NCBI GenBank assembly: GCA_023014485.1
Contig: JAJOZX010001072.1
Span: 920,997-984,996, forward strand
Reading direction: 5' to 3'
From: Bathynomus jamesi
Taxonomy: Eukaryota > Arthropoda > Malacostraca > Isopoda > Cirolanidae
Length of the DNA: 64,000 nt
Part shown: positions 22,301-33,100 of the stretch, in pieces
Layout of the letters: the number at the start of each line of letters is the position of its first letter
How positions within the stretch are numbered: position 1 is the first letter of the stretch
Program-made: the position numbers and the translations under genes
The notes under the pieces: model-generated
Database searches by the model: none
What the model was told of the DNA's origin: nothing
What the model saw: the letters and a program-made list of their open reading frames with translations, nothing else

Positions 22301-22800
22301 TCTTGTATAAGTGCTATGTGAATGTTTTGTTTGTGTACGAATTCCCTAAGCTGCATGATTTTGTTTGTGAGGCCATGTACGTTGTACTGTAATATGTTAA
22401 TATTATACTTCTGTATGTGTCTCATGGTGCTATTGTGTCTGTCTTTGTGTATGGTGACATGTGTAAGTTGTAGTGGGGCCTGGATTAATCTTAATGTTGC
22501 CGGAGAGTAAGAGTAGTCCGGGGAGCACGCAATTGCTCCCCGTAAATGAAAAAATAGCACGCTGAGAATAGGTCCGGCCCCGGGAGCCGATCGGCACTCT
22601 GACCGTGCCACGCAACAGGCCGTCGACTGCCAGTCTGGCCAACCGTAGGCAGCCCGCTGCACGGAGATTTGAGGAAGTTTGGCCACCAGTGCGTTAATGT
22701 TTTGGTTTGACGTCGCCTCTTCTTCGCGTTGACGTGTCCCGCGCTGGAGGATGCAGCCACTGTCAGAAGCTTCCTCGTCAGCTGCTAACACTTTTTTCAT
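19341..22800 (-). pseudogene. jockey-group LINE, endonuclease plus reverse transcriptase
   Basis: A nearly full-length minus-strand non-LTR retrotransposon. From right to left: a short leader with a 2A-like motif (22475-22516); an endonuclease (22420-21700) with I-L-Q-Y-N-V-H-G-L, L-I-Q-E-T-K-L and G-G-D-F-N-A-K-D-T-S-W; a reverse transcriptase with S-Y-R-P-I-T-L-L (about 20920), I-D-I-S-K-A-F-D (about 20720, first catalytic Asp) and S-S-Y-A-D-D-I-T (about 20455, the YADD box); and a C-terminal segment (19895-19341) with C-H-L-C-x8-H, a decayed C2H-type knuckle whose last Cys reads Tyr. Stop codons and frameshifts divide it into at least five pieces. The stop is TAA at 19341. I place it in the jockey/R1/CR1 assemblage but cannot decide the clade by eye. 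Confidence 0.85.
22475..22516 (-). other. 2A-like 'ribosome-skipping' motif at LINE N-terminus
   Basis: The minus strand encodes L-L-L-L-S-G-N-I-K-I-N-P-G-P, closely matching the 2A-like pattern L-L-L-L-S-G-D-(I/V)-E-x-N-P-G-P known at the N-terminus of several invertebrate non-LTR retrotransposons. In 2A peptides the ribosome fails to join the last Gly and Pro, releasing the upstream peptide. Here Asp is Asn and Glu is Lys, changes expected to weaken activity. The motif lies just upstream of the endonuclease but in another frame, so a frameshift now separates them. The preceding 40 residues in this frame start at ATG 22642. Confidence 0.7.
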
Positions 22801-23960
22801 GTTGTTCTAGCTACCTGTTCAGAGGTTTTTTATAAACAAATCTCAGTTTTCTGCTCAAAACGGCTCTTTTTAATTTTAAAATTGATTATTCAAGGAAGGA
22901 AGATATTGACTTCTATTTTGTGGCAACAGTCGATGATATTTATGTTACTTTATTGATTAATGAAAATGATTAAGCTCTTCAAGTTATAAAAGATTTCTTT
23001 CATAATAATTGATAAATACGAAACACAAAACGTATATGCAAACAGGATGATGATGCTTAGACTACTCAAGTTTATGTCGTAACCTTTGCTGTTTTTACTT
23101 TGTTTTTAAGACCATCAGTCTATTATGATATATGTCCTCGAGTAATAATGAGGTGGAGGTAGCTCATACAGAGAGAGACAAACGTTGCGACATATAATTG
23201 ATCAGTTTAGTGTACGCTAGCCTAGATTATGAGAAATCATCGACCTAAACCTGATCTTTTACATTTAATTTGCAAAAAAGTTTTAATACCCTCCCATATG
23301 ATTATGAGAACAATTCTTTTCACCCTTTACGAGCTTGCACCTATATGTAAGATTTTGTACAGAGATTGCACATGTGAAATAGAAACAACGAAGAAACATA
23401 GCTCATTACATTTTCATGAATAATGTGAAGCCATCTTAACCTACTGAGCTTAAATGGTAATAGGGCAAGAATTGGTTGTCATGTGTAAGAATATAAAGAA
23501 TATAGAGGAGTAATTATTTCAAATCTATACACCAGCTAGCTGTATTAATAGTTACTTGAGAATATGTAGAAACCTTGTATTTTTATTTAAATATATTGTT
23601 TTGCAGGCCTACTCGCCATAGACATGATATGCTTGAAGTTGTGCAGTGTAGAACTACCAGTCTTATCCCTAGCCTGAGAAGATTGAAAGAACTGGGTATG
23701 TTTAGTTTTGAGATACAAGTAACTTTTTCTTAGTAGAGTTTGATGGAAGAATTCCAATAAAAAAATTCCAGACTGAAGTTATGAAATTAGTTTTTAGGCG
23801 TAGGGTGGTAGGTTTTTGATGACATGATGTGACATGATGTATTGTATGTATGTTTTAAGAAATAATGGATGTTTTCATTCATGAAAAATGGCTTATAAAT
23901 TGTGTAAATAATGCATATCTATTTAAGTACATCTCAACTGTATCGAGTTAACCTTAAATC
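22801..23960. other. no gene seen; possible host flank
   Basis: AT-rich DNA between the LINE 5' end and the left BEL terminal repeat. A 64-codon plus-strand frame at 23229-23423 has no recognisable motif. No repeats with clear ends. Confidence 0.5.
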
Positions 23961-23967
23961 TAGACTA

Positions 23968-24815
23968 TAGAAAAAATAGGTCCTGCTCCAACTAGAGTAG
24001 CCTAAACACAGCCTAGGCTACGTTGAAGATGAAAGACCTAGGCTAAAGATGAACCAGCCTAGCTATGTGTCCATAAACAGGACTTCCATACTTTATTGTT
24101 AAACAATTACAGCTGAAATGTCAGCTTATTTAACCTAAATTTAATAACCTAAGGGAAATTTATGAACTTCTTACCTTGAAATTATATATTTTATTTATTT
24201 TATTTTTTTTAAAGTTCGGGAAGAACCGATTCGCCTCTATTTAAAAGGGCATATCTCAGCGGAAAAACAAAGAAAAAGTGAGAGGAAAGACAGAGGAAAA
24301 AGAAAGGGTGGAGGGGACAGTCGAAGTGGAAAAAGACCAAGGATGACAAGGACTGCAGGGTCGAGCCCCATCATCCTTGGGTGCTAGGGCCGGGAGGGCG
24401 CACGTGAAACCTCCAGGAACAAGCACGTACAAACGAGCACAAAGAGCACTCAAGAACACGAGCTTAGAACCCCCTTGCGGGGTGAAATTATATATAAATT
24501 CAATTTTTTGACACCAATAATGAGCTTTTTTATTCCGGCTTCTTTGTCTCGAGCCCCTCCTTGTTGTTCTCCCCTTTCTTTGTTCTTATTGCGATCTTTT
24601 CTTCCTCTTCCCAAAACCATGTTGCCATTTCTAGCTATGGGATCTATTTCCTTTTCATCCCATATTTGTTTCTTCGTTGGTGTCTTTTTAATTTTTCTCA
24701 GCAAGAGTTCAAGTTCTCCTTCTGATTTACTTTTATTGTTATTAGTTTTGAATGTCAATGTGGCTTATCCAAGATTAGGTGGGTCTTCCATTTCGGTACT
24801 CCCAAATTTTCCACA
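23968..24815 (-). repeat. BEL LTR 1 (3' LTR of body A), holding a SINE-like insert
   Basis: Matches the other two LTRs across about 550 bp, with a 295-bp insert at 24189-24483. On the minus strand the LTR starts TGTGGAAAATTTGGGAGTACC and should end CCA; here the terminal TGG (plus strand) has mutated to TAG at 23968. Confidence 0.88.
24189..24483 (-). mobile_element. SINE-like retroposon, 295 bp, 11-bp target duplication
   Basis: Absent from the other two LTR copies and flanked by GAAATTATATA on both sides (24178-24188 and 24484-24494). On the minus strand it begins ACCCCGCAAGGGGG and ends in an A-rich tail, AAAAAAAATAAAATAAATAAAA. A long target duplication plus an A-rich 3' tail is the signature of target-primed retroposition. 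I could not identify convincing pol III A and B boxes, so the source (tRNA, 5S or a processed transcript) is open. Confidence 0.8.
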
Positions 24816-25034
24816 CATTGGGGCCGGCTAGAAAGGAAAAATTGCATGTGAAACCCAATTTTTTTCTTTAATATTTGTTAACCCATCTTAGATTACCTAT
24901 AATTTACGTTTTATTTGCTATTCCACTTTTGTTTTTCCTCACTTTTTAATATAAAAGGTGTAGCATTATATAAAGTCCTCACTCTTTCCAAAATGAAAGG
25001 GTGTTGCATTTTAATTTATTTTTCATAGGAAATA

Positions 25035-25466
25035 TTACAATACTCCAGCCCTTATCTTTTGTTCTAACATCTGCCTAGCTTGTAGGGCAGTTGAACGTTG
25101 TGGCCTACTATTTGTGGTATAGGTTATTGTAGTAGTAGGACTAGTTACATCATTTATTGAACAGGTTAGGTTTGGTATAGTTTGGATCAAATTTTGATTA
25201 TCATCAGAATCTATTATAGATTCATCTTCATGATCATTTTCGTGAACAGTAGTTGGTCCTACTTCTAGGGGGTATAAGAGTGATACATCTCTTATAGTTT
25301 CATCTGAAGCGGTTTTAAGTTTTACAACCCTGGTTAATCCATCTTCCCCAGTTTTTAGTTCTAAAACCCTACCTAATGGCCGACACTGTCTTGGTGTATT
25401 TTGTCTAATTAGAACTACATCTCCTACCCTGATTTCATTAACCCAGCCTTTGTTTTGTATATACAT
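25035..25466 (-). pseudogene. BEL body A: C-terminal pol domain (DUF5641-like)
   Basis: An open stretch of 143 codons at the end of the polyprotein. It contains V-G-D-V-V-L-I, then P-R-Q-C-R-P-L-G-R-V and V-S-L-L-Y-P-L-E-V, the conserved pattern of the domain that follows the integrase in BEL/Pao elements (DUF5641). It is separated from the integrase by a frameshift near 25480. The last residues run to the stop at 25035. Confidence 0.8.
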
Positions 25467-25506
25467 ATTTATGCCTTTCTCTCAACCCAACAAGGTATTC
25501 ATCATT

Positions 25507-26617
25507 CTATTGCTTTTTAAATTTTGTTTTTATGTTTGTTATTTGTGATGATCTATTTTGCAAATCATGATTATTATCACTCCAAGGTGGATCATCCAAG
25601 GAGATATTGTAATCAGGTAGAGGGTTAATGACTTCTCCCTTAATCAAATGATTTGGGGTGAGAGGCTCTACATCATTAATATTATCCCCTACATAAGTAA
25701 GAGGTCTGTTATTGACAACATTCTCAATTTCACTAATGAGAGTGAGAAATTCAAAGAATTCAATTTGTTTTTTACCTATTGATTTCTTTAGGCAATTCTT
25801 TATATGTTTAGATATTCCTTTCCCAGATTGCTCCATACCATGGTGATGCAACGGGGATGTATTTCCATTTTATTTTGTTATTTTGTAGATATGTTATGGT
25901 ATGTGAATTTTGTAATATGTCATTCATTTGGTTTTCACCAGCCTTGAAATATGTTGCATTATCTGTCCAAACAATTTTGGGTACAGAATGCTTAGCACAA
26001 AATCTTCTAAAGCTATAGACAAATGATTCTGCAGAGAGATCACTCACTATGTCTAAGCTGACTGCTCTAGAAGATGAACATGTGTAAAGTATGATGTACA
26101 TTTTTTGTTCTGTTGTTCCCAGACCAACAGTCAAACTTCCTGTATAGTCTATGCCAACTGTTTCAAAAGGCCTATTAAAGGTGACTCTCTGTTGGCAAAT
26201 CAGGAGGATTGGTCTTCCTGAAAGATCTGGAATGAATCCTTTTGCAGGTGACACAGTTATTCAAAACTGTCTTTACAGTCATTCTGCCGGTATCCAATAC
26301 AACTTTCTAATGGCATTTAATGTTTGTGGAACACCCATGTGATAAAGTTCATTGTGTTTCTCTCTAATAATTAGGGTTTTAATGTGATGGAACCTAGGAA
26401 GAAGAAGGGGTTGTTTACTGTTATATGTGATTTGTGATTCGTTTAATCTACCCTTACATCTTAATAAGCCATCTTTGTCAATGTAGAGATTCAAGTTTAT
26501 TACCACAGAGGGTACTTTGTTCATTTGTTTACCAATTGTTAGAAAATCTATTTCATTTTTGTATTCTGTTTGTTGTATGTGGTTAATCCAATATTTGGTA
26601 ACTAGACTTGTATACAT
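25507..26617 (-). pseudogene. BEL body A: integrase
   Basis: Integrase inserts the element's cDNA. The zinc-binding N-terminus is at 26400-26285 (H-x-E-L-Y-H-M-G and L-Y-W-I-P). The catalytic core has V-G-I-D-Y-T-G (first Asp, about 26145), W-T-D-N-A-T-Y-F (second Asp, about 25965) and W-Y-G-A-I-W-E (Glu, about 25830), the D,D-35-E triad. Frame breaks occur near 26270 and 25830. Body B carries the same domain at 41304-42414 with few differences. Confidence 0.85.
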
Positions 26618-26652
26618 TTCATTATCATTATTTCTTTGTTTATTTATTTTCT

Positions 26653-27457
26653 TTAAACAGTGTGAATGAATCTGAGACAGTAAGATGTTACTCTTACAAG
26701 TTTGCCAAAGTCAGAATAATTGTTATAATCTAATAGTGGCTCAACTTTATTTGTGGTTATCATGTTAAACTTTACATTGATTTGTTCTGCTGGCCACATT
26801 GTTTCATCCTGAATGAATTCAGGTTCATGAAACCAATTTTCGTTCGATTTTAGTAATTTACAGGATAATCCTCTTGTAAGAAAGTCTGCAGAATTTTGTT
26901 TTGTTGGAATGTATCTGAAGGTTATGTCCAAATTTTGTCTAGCTTCTTTAATGTCTCTTAATCTGTTACGGACAAAGATGTTTTTTGAGTTTAACTCATC
27001 AGAGTTGATCCATGCCAAGCAGATTTGACTGTCAAGCTAAATATATGTATTTGTGATGTTTACATCATGGTAGACTTCATGGAGAAATTCTGTTATTTTT
27101 ACAGCTAGATAACCTGCATGTAGTTCAAGCTGAGGAATAGTTTTCTTTTGTATTAAAGGTGTTACTTTCCCCTTGCTTGGCATAGATCAAATGACTGCCA
27201 TCCTCACCTACAAGGTAAGCGCAACAGCCATACACCTTTTTACTGGCATCGCCAAATACATGCAAGGTTTGAGGTGTATCTCTGTGTCCACAAACTCTGG
27301 GAATATTTATGTTTTGTAGTTTATTGAGATCTTTAGCTAACCTTTTCCAGCTATCTTGTTGTTTATTGGTTATAGGATCATCCCAGTCTACTTTCTGTTT
27401 CCAAAATTCTTGTAAAAGAACCTTGAATCTGATAGTAGAAGGAAGGAGTAAACCCAT
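26653..27457 (-). pseudogene. BEL body A: RNase H-like / Pao 'A17' region
   Basis: Downstream of the reverse transcriptase comes a region typical of Pao pol (Pfam Peptidase_A17). It holds L-Q-E-F-W-K-Q-K-V-D-W-D-D-P, L-H-V-F-G-D-A-S (the RNase H-like first Asp), G-C-C-A-Y and then I-P-T-K-Q-N-S-A-D-F-L-T-R-G-L (last Asp). Two stops and one frameshift fall between 27130 and 27018. It includes the linker to the integrase zinc finger. Confidence 0.82.
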
Positions 27458-27515
27458 AGTGTAGGATCAAATATTTTTGAACTTTCAGATAAGATCTTTC
27501 TTTTTGTGTTAGCTG

Positions 27516-27992
27516 TAGGGTTGCCAACCGTCCTTTTTTGAAAAGGACAGTCCTTTTTTGTAGATTTTTGTCCTTGTCCTTTCTTGAGTTCGGAAAGGAC
27601 GCCATTTGTCCTTTTCTGATAACAATCTTGTTCCAAACAACAGTTTTATAACAAAACCTTTGTTTAAAAGGAAATAATTATGAAGTCTTAAGTCGAGTAA
27701 CATTTTATAAATTAATTTCTTCACTTAAATGTTAACGTTCCGTGTAGCGGAAAAGTATAAATTTAAAAATAAATATTGTTACCATAAATTTTGTCAATGC
27801 ATGACTCAATGGGTCAATATCTGTATATCTATAAAAATATTTACTTTAAGAAAATATGCAATAAAAAAGCATGCAGTATAAATTGTAATAAATTATAAAT
27901 AAAATTTTACTTCTTTCCCTAACCTTGTAGACAGTATATTGGAATTGATGTTCTTGTCCTTTTTTTCAAACTTCATGGAGTTGGCAACCCTA
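27516..27992. mobile_element. MITE with TAGGGTTGCCAAC ends, 477 bp
   Basis: Missing from the equivalent place in body B (about 43311). The ends are TAGGGTTGCCAAC and GTTGGCAACCCTA, and the 8-bp GTTAGCTG flanks it (27508-27515 and 27993-28000). The left part has several GTCCTTTTTTG / GTCCTTGTCCTTT repeats that could be subterminal binding sites. No transposase. The 8-bp duplication suggests mobilisation by a hAT-like enzyme. Overlapping minus-strand frames here are chance. Confidence 0.9.
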
Positions 27993-28415
27993 GTTAGCTG
28001 TTGTATCTAAGGTGTAGCCTTTTGTGCAGAGTGAGTCATGAAATTTAGAATCTGAGTTCAAATCCCAGATCATACCTAATGTTTTCACCCTGTTTGTTGG
28101 TTCTGTCAATCCTTTGTCTTCTGATTTTATTCTTTGATTTAGTCTCTCATTATTTGTGATCCACTCTCTTAATTCAAAATTACCTTCTTTCATTATTTTA
28201 TCTGTTTTTATGTAAACTTCATTTAATTCTGACTCTGTTTTGGTTGATCCTACAAGGTTATCTACATAGAAGTGATCTTTCAAGAACTGAACAGTTAAAT
28301 CATTTTCATCATACAAATTTAAGTGATGTTTGATGGTTAAAGCCAGTAAACTAGGACATGTATTTGCCCCAAACAAAACCACATTAAATTTAAATGTTTT
28401 AAACCCTTTATTTAA

Positions 28416-30720
28416 CCCTTCGTGGGCTGATGGGGTCCACTGGACCCCAAGCATATTTCAAAAATCTGCCATTCATTCAAATATTATTTTTAGAGCCTGG
28501 CCATCTATGACTTTTATTGTATGTGGGTATGGTATATACTAACAAAATATAAGAGAAAAATGTCACACCATTTGGAAGTGACAGGGTAGCAAACTTAAAT
28601 GGGGTCTGCCTTACCCCACCTCGCCTGCAATGTGACTAATTTATTTTAATTTTTTTTTCAGATTTTTTCATAAATTTTCTTAGATTTTCATTCTAATGGC
28701 AACGTCAATTCCAATATCGACGTTTTATGCTCCTAGCAGGGTGGGAGAGGGAGATGTAGATGTAGACCAACCAAATTTGTCAGATGATAGTGAATCAGAA
28801 GTAGACTTATCTGATGCTAGTGAATATGAATATGTTGAACAATCTTCTGACAGTGACTTTAGTGGTTTTGATAGTGACAATGCAAGCGATCATGATGATG
28901 ATGATGACAATATTGTGTTAGGGAAAGATAACTTTGTGTGGTGCACTGAGCCTCCCCGGCTTAGACGAAATGTGAGGCAAAACATTGTTCGTGAAGAAGG
29001 TGTGTTCATGAAAGTGTACCTACGCATGCTGCATCTGCTACTTTCAGCTTCTTTATCACAGATGAAATTGTTGAATTGGTTCTCGATGCAACAAATCAAA
29101 AAAGTGGTGCTCTCTATGATGAAAAATGGAAACAGCTGGATTCTATTGAGCTGATGGCATGGCTAGGACTTCATCTCAGATCTGGGCTGGACAAGGATAG
29201 CTTCCGCCCAGTTGATGAATTATTTGGTACTAAGACCGGTCCACCAATTTATCGTTCTTCTATGAGCCGTGACCGTTTCAAAGAAATAAAAAGGTCAATA
29301 AGATTTGATAACATGACTACTCGTGCAGAACGAAGGAATGGTGAACAAGGCAAGTTGGCGCCTATATTCGAAGTTTGGCAGAAGTTTATTGAAGCATGTC
29401 AAATAAACTATAAAGCCAACACATATGTAACTGTGGATGAATCTCTACTCGCATTTCGAGGGAAATGCTCATTCAAAGTATACATGCCATCTAAACCAGA
29501 TAAGTACGGCAAAAAGGTTTGGAGTATGGCCGACGTTAAGAATGGGTGTCTTCTAAATGGCCAGATATACAATGGAAAAGGTCCTGAAGGTCCAGAACGC
29601 CACCAAGCCCAAAGAGTTGTTCGAGATCTTACTTCAACTATTGTGAAGTCAGGAAGAAATGTTACCACTGACAACCTGTTTACTGATGTTGACCTTGCCA
29701 TAGAACTACTTGATAAAAATTTAACACTCTTAGGAACTATGAGGAAAAATAAGCGCCAAATACCTAATTCATTTCAAGCCTCAAATGATCGTCAGCTCTA
29801 TTCATCAAAGTTTGGCTTTAGTAGGGACCAGCATCTTATGATATGCAGCTATGTCCCAAAGGTAAGAAAGGCAGTTCTGTTATTAAGCACCATGCATTTC
29901 GACCAAAAAAAGCAGCAGGAAGAACCTTTCAAACCTGATGTAATTCTAGATTACAATGCCACAAAAGGAGCTGTTGATCGATTAGACCAACTTATCAAAA
30001 CTTACTCATGTAAGCGCATAACAAACAGATTGCCATTAGTTATCTTCTACTGGATGGTAGATGTTGCAGCTTACAATGCTAGTTGCTGTTTCATGGAGAA
30101 AACCCCCGATGTGTATCGAGGGAATCAAAGGCGAAGGAAATTTCTGGCAGACTTAGCAGAACAGCTCTGCAAACCAGCAATCCAGAAAAGTTTTGAGTCA
30201 GCTGGTAGATATTTGCCAAAGCATGTTAGAGCATGTATGGAGGCATTTATGGATGAGGTAGAAGCAGCACCCCAGCCAAGGCCTAATCCAGGAGGTAGGA
30301 AGAGATGTGGAAAGTGCCCGAGGAAGATGGATAAGAAGACGAGAAAGTCATGCACAAAATGTGATGTGCCTCTTTGCGAAAGTCACTCCAACTATGTATG
30401 TGATGACTGTGTACAGTAAACATTGTTTCATATGTTCTATGTTTCTATTTCTTTCTATTTTATAATCTATATTGTGAATATAAAAAGTGTTTCTGAGTGC
30501 TGAATTCTTTAAGTTAAAAAATTCTTAAATAAATGTTAAAAAAAAAAAAAAAAGGGACACATGGTGAATTGGCTCCACGTGCCGTGTCCTTGGCAACATA
30601 TGTACAAACTTTAGTATATATAAACTTAAGCATATGGCAGAAATTCACCATTGAAGTTTGGGGCCTGGGTGACCCCACATAGTCTTCTTTGTTAGTCGGT
30701 CCCACCTAGCCCACGAAGGG
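28416..30720 (+). mobile_element. piggyBac transposon, 2305 bp, TTAA target
   Basis: The ends are inverted repeats CCCTTCGTGGGCT and AGCCCACGAAGGG. The tetranucleotide TTAA flanks both ends (28412-28415 and 30721-30724). Body B has a single TTAA at the matching place (about 46089), so it shows the empty site. This is the textbook piggyBac signature. A polyadenylation signal AATAAA and an A-run lie after the gene (about 30527-30554). Confidence 0.96.
28696..30419 (+). pseudogene. piggyBac transposase, one frameshift from intact
   Basis: ATG at 28696 opens an acidic N-terminus rich in Asp and Ser (residues 25-75). A single-base shift at about 29000 moves the frame; from there the protein runs uninterrupted to TAA 30417-30419. 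The catalytic aspartates of the DDD family are visible in T-V-D-E-S-L (about 29436), T-T-D-N-L-F (about 29670) and R-L-D-Q (about 29980, after A-T-K-G-A-V-D). The C-terminus is a cysteine-rich zinc domain (C-G-K-C-P..C-x2-C..C-E-S-H..C-D-D-C, 30305-30416) that in the family binds the element ends. About 574 residues in total, typical length. Plus strand, opposite to the BEL host. Confidence 0.93.
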
Positions 30721-31427
30721 TTAAGTCATATGGATCATTAAACCACAAGAATCTTAGTTGATCTTTGTCATAGTCATTTTTCAGATGAATTCTCAAAAAA
30801 GCTTTGCTTATATCACTTTGAACTGCATAGTTATCTAATCTAAATCTTAGAAGGATTTTTACAAGGTCTGAAATAAGATTAGGCCCTTCTATGAGACAGT
30901 CATTCAAGCTATGATTATTGCCATCTTTAAGACTACAGTTATACACAACTCTAAGTTTTGTTGTGGGTGCATCCTTTCTATAGACTCCTCTATGAGTAAG
31001 ATAATGGCAGTTGTCTTTTATAAAGGGGTGATCTTTAACTTCCTCAATGAAGCCTTTTTCCAACTGGTCCTTGAAAACATCATCGTACATTTTAATTCTA
31101 TTGTCATTTTTTAATCTTTTCATCAAATTATAGAGATGACCTTTAGCTACCTTTAGATTATCATTTAATTTTGGACTATTGCTCTTCCAAGGTAGTTCAA
31201 TTGAATAATGGCCATTTTCATACATGATGGTATTTTCAAAATTTTCAACCATTAATTGAGTTTCGTCTGTATGATCACCATCTTGCACCCCCACTGACTC
31301 TAATAGCCAGAGCTGTTGTACACCTTTATCTAATTCTTTCAGTTGTTAATGATTTCTTCAATATTTCAGTATTTATGTCATTATTTGAGTTGTGTAAGAC
31401 CTTGTCATAATAGGGCGAGTTTGTTAG

Positions 31428-31995
31428 TCATATATTTTTATTTTTCATTGTTATTTTATATTTATCTATGTGTCCCAGTGGAGCTATACCCCAGTGAGTA
31501 TCTAGAGCTATCCCATCTCCTATTCTGACTATGCCCTTCTGAATTAAGTGAATATAATCAGCTCCAATTAACATTTGAACATTATCTATTGTATCATCAT
31601 TTAAATTTCTAACTGCAATTTTATATTGCTTTTTAAGTTGTTGTATTACTTGTTTTAAATTTGATATTTTAAATTTTTGTTGACCAACTTGTTTAGTGAC
31701 TACTGCTTCTATGTTTGTTGTTTTATTCTCTGTGGATATATCCAGATCTAAATTGACTGTACTATATTTTTCTTTCTGTTCATTTTCTTTGACAAATGAT
31801 GTTATATACAATTCTTGTTCATTTTTATGAGTTTGTAGGCCTAATTGATTAACTAATGATTGATCTACAAATGTTTGTTGGGAACAAGAATCTATTAGAC
31901 ATCTTATAGGAGTTGTCCCACCTTTTTTTTTTTTAAATCTGAAGTTATTGTAGGTAGAAGTACACTAGAATTTTCAGTGACATTATTTATTGATA
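31428..31995 (-). pseudogene. BEL body A: aspartic protease (DUF1758-like)
   Basis: The retropepsin-like domain contains C-L-I-D-S-C-S-Q-Q-T-F-V (31910-31870), where the active-site motif usually D-S/T-G reads D-S-C. The flap-side pattern M-L-I-G-A-D-Y (about 31560) and W-G-I-A-P-L-G (about 31480) follow. The first part is frameshifted in a T-rich run near 31930; in body B the same domain is open through this point. It would cleave the Gag-Pol precursor. Confidence 0.8.
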
Positions 31996-32069
31996 GATGT
32001 CCATTAAATGTTTTTTTCATTTTTCTTCGTGTTTTGTTTATTTGAATTTTTAAATAAATCACATGATTT

Positions 32070-33100
32070 AAACATGATTTAAACTTTCACAATTAACACA
32101 TTTGAATCTTATTTTTGTTTTGCAGTCTTTGTTAGTATGTCCTGCACCTGTGCATTTAGTACAAAAGTTTAACTGAGAACACCTGTTTATCCGGGATTCT
32201 AAGTCTACATATTTAGTACATCGTGTGCTATTGTGATCATCAGCCGAACAAAATTTACACTTACGTACAAATTCTGTCGTAACATTAAAATTTTGTAGTG
32301 TAGTAGTTAGACCTATCAGTTTTTGTTCTGATTTTTCTTTTTGTTGTTGTTGTGGCTTTGGTTTTGTTTGAATTTTCTTTGTTTGGTTTATTTGTGAATC
32401 AATCTTTGTTTGGTTTATTTGTGAATCAATCTTTGCTTGTTAATTAATCTTTGAAGATTTGTACATTGACAACACATTTGGAAATTCATTCCTTATTTCA
32501 CCAAGGGTAGGGTATGTATTTCCCGTTATTTTCTGGAAAATATCCCTAATTTGGGTAAGTAAACAATCAAATATTATGGCTTGGATAAACCATGCTGATT
32601 TCTTTAGATCTATGTCATTATTTTGTAGATGACCTAACATGCATTCAATTTCACAATAGAAATTGTACAGATCCTGATGGTTATCCTTGGCTGGTTTTAT
32701 ATTTTTTAATTTTATTGCTAAATCATTTGCTCTTTCTTTTTCATTTAGGAAATTTCTTTCTAGTAATTTGAGAGCTATTTTATATGAGCTACCTATTGCT
32801 GGTAAGGCATCAACCAGTTTTAGGGCTGGGCCCTTTAAATAATTAAGCAGATAACTGAATTTGTCAACATCAGGTATATAATCTTTGTTGCCAATTAAAC
32901 TATCAAACGTTTCCAGAAAAGACTGAAATTTTGTTCGATCACCCTCAAATATTGGTACTTGTAATGTTGGTAACTTGGCTTTTAGTTGTTTATTGTCATC
33001 ATTAGAAATGGATGCATTTCTTAAGGCATCAATCAAACTTTGATTTGCATCTTCTAAATTATTTAGTAGATTATCTAAAGCAGCGTATAATTCATTTATA
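32070..33100 (-). pseudogene. BEL body A: gag with zinc knuckles
   Basis: The Gag-like region of a Pao element. The open part 33036-32440 (198 codons) has L-P-T-L-Q-V-P-I-F-E-G-D-R, F-S-Y-L-L-N-Y-L-K-G-P-A and F-Y-C-E-I-E-C-M-L-G-H-L (the DUF1759-like capsid pattern). Downstream at 32340-32085 cysteine knuckles follow: C-K-F-C-x4-H-x4-C, then C-T-K-C-x4-H-x4-C and C-V-N-C. Stops separate the two parts. Gag would form the particle that packages the RNA. Confidence 0.8.

Larger units (their letters stand above)
28001..31294 (-). pseudogene. BEL body A: reverse transcriptase, split by piggyBac
   Basis: Reverse transcriptase of Pao type. The N-terminal part (31294-30721) carries L-R-V-V-Y-N-C-S, L-N-D-C-L-I-E-G-P-N-L and V-Q-S-D-I-S-K-A-F-L (first catalytic Asp). 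The C-terminal part (28454-28001) has F-G-A-N (start of palm) and F-Y-V-D-N-L-V-G-S, where the usual Y-V-D-D reads Y-V-D-N. The piggyBac at 28416-30720 sits between. It is shared with body B, which lacks piggyBac. Upstream, 31294-31340 connects to the protease. Confidence 0.85.

Noticed and set aside
19710..22510. Plus-strand open frames of 60-100 codons rich in Val, Cys and Leu
   Set aside because: They are antisense shadows of the jockey-group LINE, whose coding strand is AC-rich.
24450..24831. Frames of about 100 codons on both strands within the BEL LTRs (also 40308-40688 and 50104-50482)
   Set aside because: They lie inside the terminal repeats of a retrotransposon and contain no motif; three copies share them because the LTR is repeated.
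27378..27724. Minus-strand frames rich in Lys and Leu
   Set aside because: They span the 477-bp MITE and its edge with the BEL pol gene; the translation follows GTCCTTT repeats.
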